Source of the DNA: Lachnospiraceae bacterium A4
Lineage (GTDB): Bacteria; Bacillota; Clostridia; Lachnospirales; Lachnospiraceae
Direction: 5' to 3'
Assembly (NCBI GenBank): GCA_000403215.2
Contig: KE159562.1
Coordinates: 70,276-133,948, forward strand
Length of the DNA: 63,673 nucleotides
A program made the position numbers and the translations under genes. Below, in pieces: positions 35,226 to 44,898 of the stretch (within the stretch, counting starts at the first letter, position 1; every line of letters begins with the position of its first letter). The notes beneath the pieces were generated by a model, which was not told where the DNA came from, ran no database searches, and worked only from the letters and a program-made list of their open reading frames with translations.

Positions 35226-37277
35226 ATGGAGAAGAAAAATATTCATATGATAGGCAATACCCATATCGATCCGGTATGGCTTTGGCAGAAGGCGGAGGGA
35301 ATGCAGGAGGTCAAATCGTCCTTTGCCTCCGCGCTCGACAGACTGGATGAATTTCCGGATTTTAAGTTTACCCAGTCCAGCATTTCGTTCCTCGCGTGGA
35401 TGAAGGAGAACTGCCCGGAGCAGTTTGAGCGAATCCGGGCGCGTGTGGCAGAGGGACGATGGGAGATCGTAGGCGGTATGTGGGTGGAGCCGGACTGTGA
35501 TCTTCCGTCCGGCGAGGCGCTGATACGCCATTTTCTATACAGCAAGAAGTTTGTTCGTGAAAATTTTGACAAGGACGTGGTGACTGCGTACAACGTTGAC
35601 AGCTTTGGACACGGTTCCAATATGCCTGCGATTTGCAGCGGATGCGGCATCCGGTACTATCTGATGTCTCGTCCGGACAAGAAGCACGTACAGGTGCCGC
35701 CTGTGTTTACATGGCGGTCGAAGGATGGCAGCAGCGTGATTGCGGAGCGGACCGGCGGGGAGTACATGGCGTGGACGAGACCTGCGCTGGAATGGAATCT
35801 GTCGGAGAGCATAGAGGCGTTAGAGGAGCACGGTTATGACAGAATGGCGGTATTCTACGGTGTGGGCAATCATGGGGGCGGTCCTACCATCGACAATATC
35901 CACACAATCTATGAGATGCGAAAAGAGCGGGAGGATGTGACGATGGATTTTTCCACGATAGGAGAATTTTTTGAGCAGGTGGAGCCAGACAGGATTCCGG
36001 TGGTCAGCCGTGAGATGGGGCGGATCTTTTTCGGATGCTACAGCTCGGACTGTGAGATCAAGACGCTGCTGTTTAATCAGTTTCACGATGTTTTGGCAGG
36101 GACGAGTATTGAGCCTGCCAGAAACAGGACGTGCATGGAGCTGGGCGGTGTTGTTGCCGCGGCGGAGGAAATCACGGAAGACGCAGTACAGGCGATAGCA
36201 AACAGGCTGGATACGAGGGGGGACGGGTTCCCGCTGCTGCTGGTCAACCCCACGGGAACAGACTACCGAGGCGTCTGCGGCGCAAGTGTGTATGTACCCA
36301 GGGCGGAGAAAAAAAATACCCGTATGCGGGACGCGGCAGGAAAAGAGATTGCCTGCGCCGAATCCTCTTATGATAATTTTGCGCCGGAGGCAAGGAAGTT
36401 TCTGTTATTTGAAGCAGAGATCCCGGCTTACGGCTATGTGATCTACCGCGTGATCAGCGAGGGACCGGATTTGCCCGAGGAGGAAAGCACGCTGACCGCG
36501 CAGGAGGACCTGCTGGACAACGGTGTTATACGCGTTTCTTTTGACCGGACAGCAGGTGCGCCGACCTCTATTGTAAAGGAAGGCAGAGAACTCCTGACAG
36601 GCAGCGGCTCTTTTGCGGTCTATTATGATGACCGCGGTTCATGGGGAGAACATGTGTGGGAGGAGAAAGTCTGCGGAGTGTTCCATGTGACGGGGCGTAA
36701 GGTGGTCGAGGTGAACCAGATGCGTGCGATCCTGCGCTTTTTCCTAGAATACGGCAAGTCTGAGATGATGGTGGACTACATTCTGGAAAAGGGAAGCGAC
36801 CGCCTGAAAATGCGCCTGAAGCTGCGCAGTTCATCCTTTGCGCGCGGGGGAAGAGGAGAACTGGAGCAGAATCTTGAGGGGCGTTTTATGAATCAGGGAT
36901 GCTACGACTACGAGCTGATGCTGATTCCCCACGAGGGGCAGATGAAAAAGAAACGGCTGTTTGCGGAAGCGGACTTTCTGCACATGCCGGTGTCATACAT
37001 GGGCGATAGCAATCATGTGGGGAAAGAGTGGCTTCGCTGCGGCAGTATTCTTTCCATTGACAAGGATAATCATGTGCATGTCTCCTCGGTGAAGACGTCG
37101 GAGTACGACCGCGGTGAACTGGTCGTGCGCCTGTTTGAGACGGAGGGGACAAACAGCAGTGCTTCTGTGTCCGCGGACGGTGTGCAGGAGTCGCTGGAAT
37201 TTGCGCCCTATGAGATCAAAACATTGCGCCTGACAGCAGATGGGTGGAAGGCATGCAGCATGATTGAATATTGTTGA
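35226..37277 (+). CDS. GH38 alpha-mannosidase, paralogue 4, with two internal deletions (683 aa)
   Basis: This protein is about 120-150 residues shorter than paralogues 1 and 3. Its N-terminal catalytic part is intact: MIGNTHIDPVWLWQKAEGMQ, the nucleophile Asp in AYNVDSFGHGSNMPAI and YGVGNHGGGPTIDNI. Near 36055 the sequence passes from FFGCYSSDCEIK straight into TLLFNQFHDVLAGTS, losing about 40 residues of the helical middle domain. Near 36830 it jumps from DRLKMRLKL to RSSSFARGG, losing about 80 residues of the C-terminal sandwich. Both losses keep the frame. It may be inactive or a reduced enzyme. GGAG at 35217 supports the ATG at 35226. Confidence 0.85.
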   Translation: MEKKNIHMIGNTHIDPVWLWQKAEGMQEVKSSFASALDRLDEFPDFKFTQSSISFLAWMKENCPEQFERIRARVAEGRWEIVGGMWVEPDCDLPSGEALIRHFLYSKKFVRENFDKDVVTAYNVDSFGHGSNMPAICSGCGIRYYLMSRPDKKHVQVPPVFTWRSKDGSSVIAERTGGEYMAWTRPALEWNLSESIEALEEHGYDRMAVFYGVGNHGGGPTIDNIHTIYEMRKEREDVTMDFSTIGEFFEQVEPDRIPVVSREMGRIFFGCYSSDCEIKTLLFNQFHDVLAGTSIEPARNRTCMELGGVVAAAEEITEDAVQAIANRLDTRGDGFPLLLVNPTGTDYRGVCGASVYVPRAEKKNTRMRDAAGKEIACAESSYDNFAPEARKFLLFEAEIPAYGYVIYRVISEGPDLPEEESTLTAQEDLLDNGVIRVSFDRTAGAPTSIVKEGRELLTGSGSFAVYYDDRGSWGEHVWEEKVCGVFHVTGRKVVEVNQMRAILRFFLEYGKSEMMVDYILEKGSDRLKMRLKLRSSSFARGGRGELEQNLEGRFMNQGCYDYELMLIPHEGQMKKKRLFAEADFLHMPVSYMGDSNHVGKEWLRCGSILSIDKDNHVHVSSVKTSEYDRGELVVRLFETEGTNSSASVSADGVQESLEFAPYEIKTLRLTADGWKACSMIEYC

Positions 37278-37296
37278 AAAAAGCAGGTGAGTAGCC

Positions 37297-38646
37297 ATGG
37301 AAGCAAAAAAAGAGATTTTTTCAGGAAAGCAGCTTCGTCAGCTGATCCTGCCATTGATTATGGAACAGGTTCTCGGAATCACCGTGGGGCTTGCGGATTC
37401 CATTATGGTTTCCAGCGCGGGGGAGGCGGCCGTGTCCGGCGTCTCTCTCGTGGATTCCATCAATATTCTGCTGGTGAATCTGTTCTGTTCCCTCTCTACG
37501 GGCGGTGCGGTGGCAGCCGCACATCATCTGGGGGAGAACCAGCGTGAAAAGGCGGTCAAGACAGCCGACCAGCTGCTTCTGTGCGTGACGGGGATATCAC
37601 TGGCTGTTGCACTGATATCTATAGCAGGAAACCGCGCGATCCTGAGGGCTGTGTTCGGAAGTGTGGAGCAGGACGTGATGCGTAATGCCGTCATCTATTT
37701 CTATATCACTGCCGTGTCGTTTCCGTTTCTGGGGATATATAACGCGAGTTCCGCGCTCAGCCGTGCGATGGGAAATTCCAGGGTCACGATGTATATATCC
37801 GTGCTGACGAATATTGTCAACATAGCGGGCAACGCCGTGTTCATACTGGTATTTCACGCGGGTGTGTACGGGGTGGCGATTTCCACGCTGATTTCCAGGA
37901 TTGTGGGTGCAGTCATCATGTACGTGATTCTGCGGGACTCAAAAAAGCCAATTCATCTGAGCGGTACGCTCCGGGTTCGTTTTTCGCCGGAGATCGTGCG
38001 CCGGATTATGAAGGTGGGGATACCGACCGGAATGGACAACTGTATTTTTCAGATTGGAAAAATACTTGTGCAGAGCCTGGTCGCCGGGCTTGGCACTACG
38101 GCGATCACTGCCAATGCCATCGCAGGCGTGATGGCGGGTATCGCTGTGATTCCGGCTTCTGCCATCGGCATTGCGATGATCACGGTGGTTGGTCAGACTG
38201 CCGGAGCGGCGGCGCTTGATGAGACCGTGCGCTATGTGAAGAAGCTGATGCTGTACGCGTACATCGGCATGGTGGGATTGAATCTGCTGATGATCGTGTC
38301 CGCGCGCTGTATCGTCGGGCTGTATGCGGTCACGCCGGAGGCTGCGGATATGGCGGTGCGCGTGGTGATCTTCCACTCGGTCTGCGCTATGCTCCTGTGG
38401 CCGACGGGGTTTGCGCTGCCCAATGCGATGCGGGCTGTCTTTGACGCAAATTATACGATGATCGTATCTGTCGTTTCCATGTGGGTGTTCCGCATTGGGA
38501 TGAGTTATCTGTTTGTCCTGTATTTTGATTTGGGATTGTTGGGTGTCTGGGCGGCGATGGGCGTGGACTGGCTGTTTCGTTCCGCGTGCTTTGTCCGGCG
38601 GGTGAAAAGCGGCCGCTGGCTTGGGCATCTTGGAAAAAATATGTGA
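37297..38646 (+). CDS. MATE-family efflux transporter
   Basis: A 449-aa protein with about 12 membrane helices and MATE signatures. The N-terminal half begins LRQLILPLIMEQVLGITVGL followed by ADSIMVSSAGEAAVSGVSLV. The mid-protein loop is MKVGIPTGMDNCIFQIGKIL. The C-terminus is complete, ending RRVKSGRWLGHLGKNM. MATE proteins export drugs or metabolites using ion gradients. In a sugar operon it could export a toxic aglycone or dead-end sugar, which is inference. GCAGGTGAG precedes the ATG. The next gene is a second, broken MATE. Confidence 0.9.
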   Translation: MEAKKEIFSGKQLRQLILPLIMEQVLGITVGLADSIMVSSAGEAAVSGVSLVDSINILLVNLFCSLSTGGAVAAAHHLGENQREKAVKTADQLLLCVTGISLAVALISIAGNRAILRAVFGSVEQDVMRNAVIYFYITAVSFPFLGIYNASSALSRAMGNSRVTMYISVLTNIVNIAGNAVFILVFHAGVYGVAISTLISRIVGAVIMYVILRDSKKPIHLSGTLRVRFSPEIVRRIMKVGIPTGMDNCIFQIGKILVQSLVAGLGTTAITANAIAGVMAGIAVIPASAIGIAMITVVGQTAGAAALDETVRYVKKLMLYAYIGMVGLNLLMIVSARCIVGLYAVTPEAADMAVRVVIFHSVCAMLLWPTGFALPNAMRAVFDANYTMIVSVVSMWVFRIGMSYLFVLYFDLGLLGVWAAMGVDWLFRSACFVRRVKSGRWLGHLGKNM

Positions 38647-38661
38647 GATCTGGAGGCAATC

Positions 38662-39860
38662 GTGGATATTTTAAGAGCGGAAACAAGAATGGATTACATG
38701 AAATGTGCGGCGGCGATCGGGCTTCCGGTGGTGATGCAGAATATGGTCAGTTCCATGGTCAACACGCTTGACGTATTTATGCTGGGGCAGCTTGGCGAAG
38801 TGGCGATCACGGCGTCCGCTATGGGAAACCAGTGGTTTTTGCTGTATCTGGTGCTTGCAAACGGGATTGCCTCCGCGAGCGCCATGTTCCTCTCTCAATT
38901 CTGGGGAAAACGGGACTTCGTACATATTCATAATTATATGGGAATCCTGCTCGTCGGTACAACTGCGCTCGCACTTGTCTTTATGGCGATTTCAATAACG
39001 GTTCCGGAGCGTGTCATCCGCCTGTACTCCATGGATGAGGCGGTGATTTGGGAAGGAACGGGATATATACGTATTTTGAGCATATGCTTTTTGCTGTACG
39101 CCCTGAACTGTACCTGCGCCACGGCGCTGCGCAGTGTCGGGGAGACCAGAGTGCCCATGATCGCGTCCGTCGTTTCGCTGCTGTGTAACACAGCGGGAAA
39201 CTGTCTGCTGATATTTGGCCTTGCGGGATTTCCCCGGATGGGTATCCAGGGGGCGGCAGTATCAACCGTGTTTGCGCGGATGGTGGAGCTTTCAGTCAGC
39301 CTCGGATACATTTTGATCAGAAAGCCGGCAGTCTACGGACCCGTCAAGGAGTATATCAGAGTCCCGAAGGAGATGACCGCGCGTTTTTTCCGATATGGTT
39401 CGCTCGTGATTCTGGGGGAAGTGGTGTATGCTGTCGGAAATAATCTCTATAATGTGGCATACAAGTATACAGGCACCCAGGCACAGGCATCGCTCCAGAT
39501 CATCGGAACACTACAGGGGATCGCACTGCTGTTTTGCGGCGGCTTCGGGACGGCGGCTGCTGTCATGCTCGGAACGCTGCTTGGCACAGGTGCGTTTGGG
39601 AAGGCGAAGCACTGTAGCCAGCTTTTGACGACCGTTTCTGTGCTGGTGGGCGCAGCGGCGGCGACAACCTGTACTGTTTCCTTGCCAATCTGGTCGGCGT
39701 CTGGTGCATCGGGCTGCCAGCGGTCTTTCTCTCGGCGGTGGTATTCCGGCTTCCCGTCTATGTGGTCTATGCCATGGCGGCATTGGAAGAGGCGGGGAAG
39801 CTTCTGATCTGCGGACCGCGGGTGCGCAAGGGGAAGTGGCTTAGGAATCTGACACAATGA
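38662..39860 (+). pseudogene. second MATE transporter gene, broken by internal deletion and frameshift
   Basis: After GGAGG, a GTG start opens a normal MATE N-terminus (AAAIGLPVVMQNMVSSMVNT, MLGQLGEVAITASAMGNQ). The protein is normal to about residue 335 (LTTVSVLVGAAAATT). The frame then changes: the original frame ends in unrelated residues at 39807. Another frame from about 39680 encodes the expected MATE C-terminus, LANLVGVWCIGLPAVFLS then VYVVYAMAALEEAGKLLICG, stopping at 39858-39860. Even when joined, about 70 residues (helices 9-10) are missing, so the lesion is a deletion rather than a simple base slip. Confidence 0.8.
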
Positions 39861-39877
39861 AGTTTGTCTAAAAGACT

Positions 39878-39967
39878 TCACCAGTCCCATTCCTGCCCAA
39901 CAATCCAATGCCCCTTATATTTTTTGTATAACGCAAAAGTCTGTATGGTATATTCCAATCCTGTCAC
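39878..39967 (-). CDS. 29-codon ORF coupled to the Bce-like permease
   Basis: A GTG overlaps the permease stop (GTGA) on the minus strand and opens a 29-codon frame: VTGLEYTIQTFALYKKYKG then HWIVGQEWDW. The coupling and the amphipathic, aromatic-rich ending suggest it is translated. I do not recognise it. It could be a small accessory or peptide of the resistance module, or chance. It ends close to the convergent MATE pseudogene, with a short hairpin between the two stops. Confidence 0.4.
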   Translation of the reverse strand: MTGLEYTIQTFALYKKYKGHWIVGQEWDW

Positions 39968-42015
39968 CTGCCTTCATATACGATCTTTGACGTCGAAACG
40001 ACCAATTTCTTCTGAAGAAAGAAAAATATGATAAGCTGCATCAGAAATACCATAAGTGATAATCCTATGGCGACCAGTGTTATTTCTAAAATGTGTGTTG
40101 CAGATGACGCTTCCATAAAACGGTTTATCATGAATGAAGCTGTGACACATCCGCAAATTACAGGAAAAAAATAAATAAGCCCTATCTGTTTCCGGATAAT
40201 CTTTTTCAGGTCATTTTCCTTTAGCCCAAGATACATCGCCCTCTTGTAGCACTCAACATCCTGCAGTATCGTTCCTGCTATTTTCAATCCCATTATCATA
40301 GTTGCCGACACAAAAGAAATAATGGCAATAAAGAAAATCAGGATCAGATAAACTGCGCCTGCCTCCATCTGGACATCAAGTTCCGTCTGCTTTGCATAAG
40401 GATAAAATTCCCACCAGCGGGCAGCATACAGTTCGTTTCCATCATAAGGGATATAAATATCTTCATAATTCTCCATTTTATCTTTAATAACCTGATCTTG
40501 CCAGCTGACAAATATTTCCCCATTGTTTATTGCTGCAATCTCCGCCAGAAGCCTCTCTTGAAACTCACTGCTGTTTTCAGTATTACTGCCATGAAACAGA
40601 TAATAGGTCATTTTATAGGAGGAATCCAACGTATCACTTATCCTGTAAAAAGTATTATCACTGACGACTGCAAAGGAATTTATCTTTGCAGTTTCATTCA
40701 GTACACTTTCCTTTGATACCAGCTCAATTCTTTGCAATGTAAAGTCTTCTTTTATACATGGGTTGTAAAACAGTCCTCTATCCTCCGAGCAGGTTTGAAA
40801 CATAGAATCATCAGAGTCCTGAAAGTAAATATATCCGTCATCAGGAACAGACAGGTTCATGCCGGAAAGTGCATTAAAATCAGACACATTAACAACCATT
40901 TCCGGTGACCACTCATTTCTTGAAGCATCCATATACTGATGCTCCCGTCCCAGCAAAAGCATATCCAATGAATGCCATTCGCTTAAAGAAATGCCGCTTT
41001 CTTCTGCAAAGGAGCGTATCCTGTTTTCATCGAGCTTCTCTCCTGATGCCCCAGCTAAAACAGCATAATCATATGGTTCTTCTTTGATTGCATAGTAAAG
41101 TTCCAGAAAAATGCTCCCATTAAAACATATGGAAAATACTGTAAGCGTAATCAGCAGTGAGGAAACAAATAAGGACAATGTATATTGGTTCCCTTTTTGC
41201 CTTACAAGATTGTAAAATAAGATACTTTTTCTGTATGCGTTAGGAAAAAAACGTTTTACAATGCTGCCCATAGAAGTAATCTGTGCCGTCAGAATATACA
41301 TTCCGATCAGGCTTACGCCAAGAAAGAGAACGGAGAAATTTTTCAGTGGATAGATAACCGCAGTAATATTAAACAATATCAGTCCCAAAGGAACTGCTGT
41401 CAACCCTATGATACCCAAAAGCGGGTGGGCGGCTTTCAACTCCTCGCATTCTGATGATGAACGCAGAATCCTGATTACATCCAGCCTTGCTATATGAACC
41501 GCATTCCTGATACGCAGGATAACCCATGCCAGTATCCATAACCCTCCTGCAATCAGCAGCCCTTTCCCTCCCACACGAAAGGCACCATCCGTATAGGAAA
41601 TAAATAAGGACAGCAGCGACCATATGCCAAAAGAGAACGGAACAGCCAAAACAAGCCCGGCAGCCCCTCCAATCAAAAATATGATGTCAAGCTGCCGGTT
41701 TTGTATTTTACCAACAGATTTTGGTGGAAGACCAAGGGAAAGGTATACCCCGATTTCCCTCATTTGAAGCTGAATATAAATGGCGTTAGCATAGAAAAGA
41801 AAAACAACAATACCAATCATCGTAATCCCATACATTCCAAGCGAAATTAAGTAAGTCGATCCATCTGTCATCAATACATCGGTTATAACCCTGCTGAAAA
41901 GCAGAACACCATAAGCCCCGGCCATGGCAACGGCAAAACAGATTGACAAGCCAAAAAGAATGTACTGGCTTTTATTCTGGCGGATCAGTTTTCGGGTGAT
42001 TTCATTTAATGTCAT
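39964..42015 (-). CDS. FtsX-type permease of a Bce-like peptide-resistance ABC transporter
   Basis: A 683-aa membrane protein with a BceB-like layout. The N-terminus is SQYILFGLSICFAVAMAGAY. Helix pairs run through the first half, with the coupling segment QMREIGVYLSLGLPPKSVGK. A large extracellular domain lies between about residues 305 and 520. The last three helices include AMYLGLKENDLKKIIRKQIG. Such permeases sense and remove antimicrobial peptides such as bacitracin or lantibiotics from their lipid targets. It overlaps the ATPase by four bases. The neighbouring kinase and regulator complete the usual module. Confidence 0.87.
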   Translation of the reverse strand: MTLNEITRKLIRQNKSQYILFGLSICFAVAMAGAYGVLLFSRVITDVLMTDGSTYLISLGMYGITMIGIVVFLFYANAIYIQLQMREIGVYLSLGLPPKSVGKIQNRQLDIIFLIGGAAGLVLAVPFSFGIWSLLSLFISYTDGAFRVGGKGLLIAGGLWILAWVILRIRNAVHIARLDVIRILRSSSECEELKAAHPLLGIIGLTAVPLGLILFNITAVIYPLKNFSVLFLGVSLIGMYILTAQITSMGSIVKRFFPNAYRKSILFYNLVRQKGNQYTLSLFVSSLLITLTVFSICFNGSIFLELYYAIKEEPYDYAVLAGASGEKLDENRIRSFAEESGISLSEWHSLDMLLLGREHQYMDASRNEWSPEMVVNVSDFNALSGMNLSVPDDGYIYFQDSDDSMFQTCSEDRGLFYNPCIKEDFTLQRIELVSKESVLNETAKINSFAVVSDNTFYRISDTLDSSYKMTYYLFHGSNTENSSEFQERLLAEIAAINNGEIFVSWQDQVIKDKMENYEDIYIPYDGNELYAARWWEFYPYAKQTELDVQMEAGAVYLILIFFIAIISFVSATMIMGLKIAGTILQDVECYKRAMYLGLKENDLKKIIRKQIGLIYFFPVICGCVTASFMINRFMEASSATHILEITLVAIGLSLMVFLMQLIIFFFLQKKLVVSTSKIVYEGR

Positions 42016-42764
42016 TGCCCCACCTCCACAATCTTCAGAAATTCCAGAATGTCATTCATAAACTGCCTCTGCTCTTTCTGACGTACCAATTCCCTTACTA
42101 CCATTCCATCCGACAAAGCAATCACACGATCCGCATGAGAAGCAGCAATCGCATCATGTGTCACCATCAAAACGGTAGCCCCCAGCTGTTCCCTGGCAAA
42201 CAGAAACGCTTCTATGACAGCATTGCTTGACTTGGAATCAAGATTGCCCGTCGGCTCATCAGCCAGGATTAGCAACGGTTCGTTGGATAGAGCCCTTGCA
42301 ATAGCCACCCGTTGTTTTTGACCGCCGGAAAGCTCGCCCGGATATTTGCCGGAAATGTCCTCAATGCCAAAGGCGCACAGCAGATCTCTTGTTTTTCCTT
42401 CCATATCTGCTGCAGGCTTTTTGGCGATGATCTGTGGAAGAAAAATATTTTCCTGCACTGTCAATCCATCTATCAGCATAAAATCCTGAAAGATAAAGCC
42501 TAATATACCGGAACGGATTTCAGCCTGTTTTTCTTTATCAGTATGAAGCATATCCACAGATCCCACTTTCACCTGACCACTGTCTGCTGATAAAAAACCC
42601 GACACAATATTCAGCAGTGTCGTTTTTCCGCTGCCGGACGGTCCCATGACCGCAACAAATTCACCTCTTCCCATCTCCATGCTGACACCTTTTAGCACAG
42701 GGTAGGTATTCCCTTTCGTAACGTAAGATTTTTGCAATCCTGATACAGATAGTATTTTTTCCAT
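42012..42764 (-). CDS. ABC transporter ATP-binding protein (BceA-like)
   Basis: A 250-aa ATPase partner of the permease. Walker A is [13 protein letters not shown], the signature is [17 protein letters not shown], Walker [14 protein letters not shown] and the switch [23 protein letters not shown] nine bases before it supports the ATG at 42764; an in-frame GTG at 42782 overlaps that ribosome site. A terminator-like hairpin separates it from the upstream kinase gene, so it may be expressed separately or by readthrough, in line with regulator-controlled induction. Confidence 0.9.
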   Translation of the reverse strand: MEKILSVSGLQKSYVTKGNTYPVLKGVSMEMGRGEFVAVMGPSGSGKTTLLNIVSGFLSADSGQVKVGSVDMLHTDKEKQAEIRSGILGFIFQDFMLIDGLTVQENIFLPQIIAKKPAADMEGKTRDLLCAFGIEDISGKYPGELSGGQKQRVAIARALSNEPLLILADEPTGNLDSKSSNAVIEAFLFAREQLGATVLMVTHDAIAASHADRVIALSDGMVVRELVRQKEQRQFMNDILEFLKIVEVGQ

Positions 42765-42800
42765 ATACGAATACTCCTTCACAAGTTATTTTCCGGAGAA

Positions 42801-42833
42801 AATAAAAACTCTCCTTCGTAATACAAGGAGAGT
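42801..42833 (-). terminator. terminator between kinase and transporter genes
   Basis: On the minus strand ACTCTCCTT (42833-42825) pairs with AAGGAGAGT (42816-42808) and is followed by TTTTTATT. This would end or attenuate the regulator-kinase transcript before the transporter genes. Confidence 0.65.
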
Positions 42834-42859
42834 GTAACTGAAAAATATCACAAAAGTAT

Positions 42860-43960
42860 CTACTTTTCCAACAAAAATGAAAATTGTACTCTGGCGCCTG
42901 AATCCGAAATATTGCTGATCGTAATGCTGCCGCCATGTTTTTCACATAAGATTTTACAGATATTCAATCCAAGGCCAAAATGAGAAGTTCCGGATAGCCC
43001 TGAAGTGTAAAAGGGTTTTAGTGCCTGCTCCAGAGCTTCCGGACGAAACCCTGCTCCATCATCTATCACTTCAAAATAAAGTAAATGATCCTGCTCATAC
43101 AGATGCACAAAAATTTCGTTCTCAGCATATCGGCAGGCATTTTTCATAACATTTTCCAACACCCTGAAAATCAGGGAAATATCGCCCCGAACCTCCTGCA
43201 ATTCCGTTTCATTTATAACTGATATATCTTTCCCATATTCCTTAGCTGTCAATTTTATGTTGTCATCCAACATTTTCATAAAACTGTCTATTGGAACAGT
43301 CTGCATTTTGACGGGTGTATCCTCCAATTTTTGGATTGTATTCATAACTTCGACATAATCTTCCAGACGCTTAATATAATATGCCATCATACGGTTCGTT
43401 TCCAGCAGTTTTGTATCTTCTTTTTCAGGAAATGGGATATATTCATCCAAAAAATCTGTATATCCCTGCAATACTGTAAGCGGCGTGCGTAAATCATGTG
43501 CAAAGGCTGCATTGAGTTTTCTGCGCTCCTCCGTCATACGCCATATCCTTTTATAATTTTTTTGCAGTTCATTCTTCATCCGTTCAAAAGACCTGCAGAG
43601 CGCCCCTAATTCATCTTCCGCATCATACTGTACCGAAAAATCCAGATTATCTACGGCTATCTGCTCTATTCCCTCCGTTAATGCCTTTAACGGAGCAAAA
43701 AGTTTAAATCTATAGAAAACATACGATCCTGCGATGATTACAACACAAACATAGATACCCACAGTTGATATGCAAAAGAAATCATGCCAATACATAGCCG
43801 GATTTTCCGAATTTTCCGCTACAAGAGCATAATAGCTTGGACGTGTCGCCAATAATATCGTCATCGCTCCTGAAAGGGCGATAAAAAGAGAACCCACGAT
43901 TGTAATGGTTAACGCCTTTTTCAAAGGAAGATTTTGATAAACTGTTTTCAATTTTCCCAT
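42860..43960 (-). CDS. sensor histidine kinase of the Bce-like module
   Basis: A 366-aa kinase with two TM helices (TITIVGSLFIALSGAMTILL and GIYVCVVIIAGSYVFYRF) separated by only about 35 residues. A HAMP-like linker follows, then the H-box LNAAFAHDLRTPLTVLQGYT, N-box NVMKNACRYAEN, and G-boxes DDGAGF and HFGLGLNICKIL. The short outer segment suggests sensing through the membrane or the transporter itself, as in Bce systems. The start overlaps the regulator by 13 bases. Confidence 0.88.
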   Translation of the reverse strand: MGKLKTVYQNLPLKKALTITIVGSLFIALSGAMTILLATRPSYYALVAENSENPAMYWHDFFCISTVGIYVCVVIIAGSYVFYRFKLFAPLKALTEGIEQIAVDNLDFSVQYDAEDELGALCRSFERMKNELQKNYKRIWRMTEERRKLNAAFAHDLRTPLTVLQGYTDFLDEYIPFPEKEDTKLLETNRMMAYYIKRLEDYVEVMNTIQKLEDTPVKMQTVPIDSFMKMLDDNIKLTAKEYGKDISVINETELQEVRGDISLIFRVLENVMKNACRYAENEIFVHLYEQDHLLYFEVIDDGAGFRPEALEQALKPFYTSGLSGTSHFGLGLNICKILCEKHGGSITISNISDSGARVQFSFLLEK

Positions 43961-44625
43961 TTATACCCTATCCCCCAAACCGTTTCTATATAAGTTTTCT
44001 CTGTATACTCCATGAACTTTTTTCTGATCCTCCGTATATGTTCTACGATAATGGAACTATTCCCATCACCATCGTATCCCCAGATCAATTCATAAATTCT
44101 TTCTTTATCAAAGACCTGCCCCGGATTTCTTGTAAGCAACTCAACAATATCAAATTCTTTTTTGGTAAACGGTATCATTTTATCTTGATAGGACACCTGC
44201 CTTTTGTCATAATTTATGGCAAGGCTGTCAAAAAATTTTGCTGTCGAGCTGGAATCCCCCCGGTTTTCACGGCGTAAATGCGCTTCTACCCTTGCCCCTA
44301 ACTCGCCTAACTTGAAAGGCTTTACCACATAATCATCCCCGCCTGCCTGGAAACCAATGATTGCATCCGTTTCTTCTATTCTTGCAGTCAAAAAAATGAT
44401 AGGGCATGATACATGATTCCTGATTGTTCTGCACACTTCAAGTCCGTCCATGTCAGGCATGTTGATATCAAGCAAAATAATATCAGGCTTCGAATTGATT
44501 TCTTTAAGAGCTTCTGACCCACTCATAGCTGTATATACCAGATACCCATGAAATTCAAAATAGTCCTTCAACATAGTGACAATGCCCTGTTCATCATCAA
44601 CTATCAAAATCTTATACTTTGGCAT
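43948..44625 (-). CDS. OmpR-family response regulator of the Bce-like module
   Basis: A 225-aa regulator. The receiver domain starts PKYKILIVDDEQGIVTMLKD, with phosphoacceptor Asp in IILLDINMPDMDGLEVC (about residue 52) and Lys in YVVKPFKLGEL. The winged helix has FTKKEFDIVELLTRNPGQVF and IRRIRKKFMEY ... WGIGYKW. GGGAGAAC just upstream supports this start over an ATG 33 bases earlier. A consensus promoter lies 36-64 bp upstream. Confidence 0.88.
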   Translation of the reverse strand: MPKYKILIVDDEQGIVTMLKDYFEFHGYLVYTAMSGSEALKEINSKPDIILLDINMPDMDGLEVCRTIRNHVSCPIIFLTARIEETDAIIGFQAGGDDYVVKPFKLGELGARVEAHLRRENRGDSSSTAKFFDSLAINYDKRQVSYQDKMIPFTKKEFDIVELLTRNPGQVFDKERIYELIWGYDGDGNSSIIVEHIRRIRKKFMEYTEKTYIETVWGIGYKWEN

Positions 44626-44660
44626 TATTTGTTCTCCCGAAAATTGTTCATATGCCATAC

Positions 44661-44689
44661 ATTATATCATTCAAACAGAACAGATACAA
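44661..44689 (-). promoter_or_regulatory. promoter of the regulator-kinase genes
   Basis: On the minus strand: TTGTAT (44689-44684), a 17-base spacer, then a perfect TATAAT (44666-44661). Confidence 0.7.
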
Positions 44690-44898
44690 TTCCGCATTTT
44701 CCTCATTCTGTAGTGGTCAAGTTTTTTTGTAACATTTGTGGCTAAAAATTTATTGGATTGTTGCTTGGAGCCTATCAGAGTTGTCAGCTTTTGTTACTGT
44801 AAATTCATGTTCTAATCACAGAGGATCTGCTGCACCTGATCTTATTTTATCTATCCGGCAATAAGTCATTAATTGATGTAAGCCAGTTTGCTATGATA

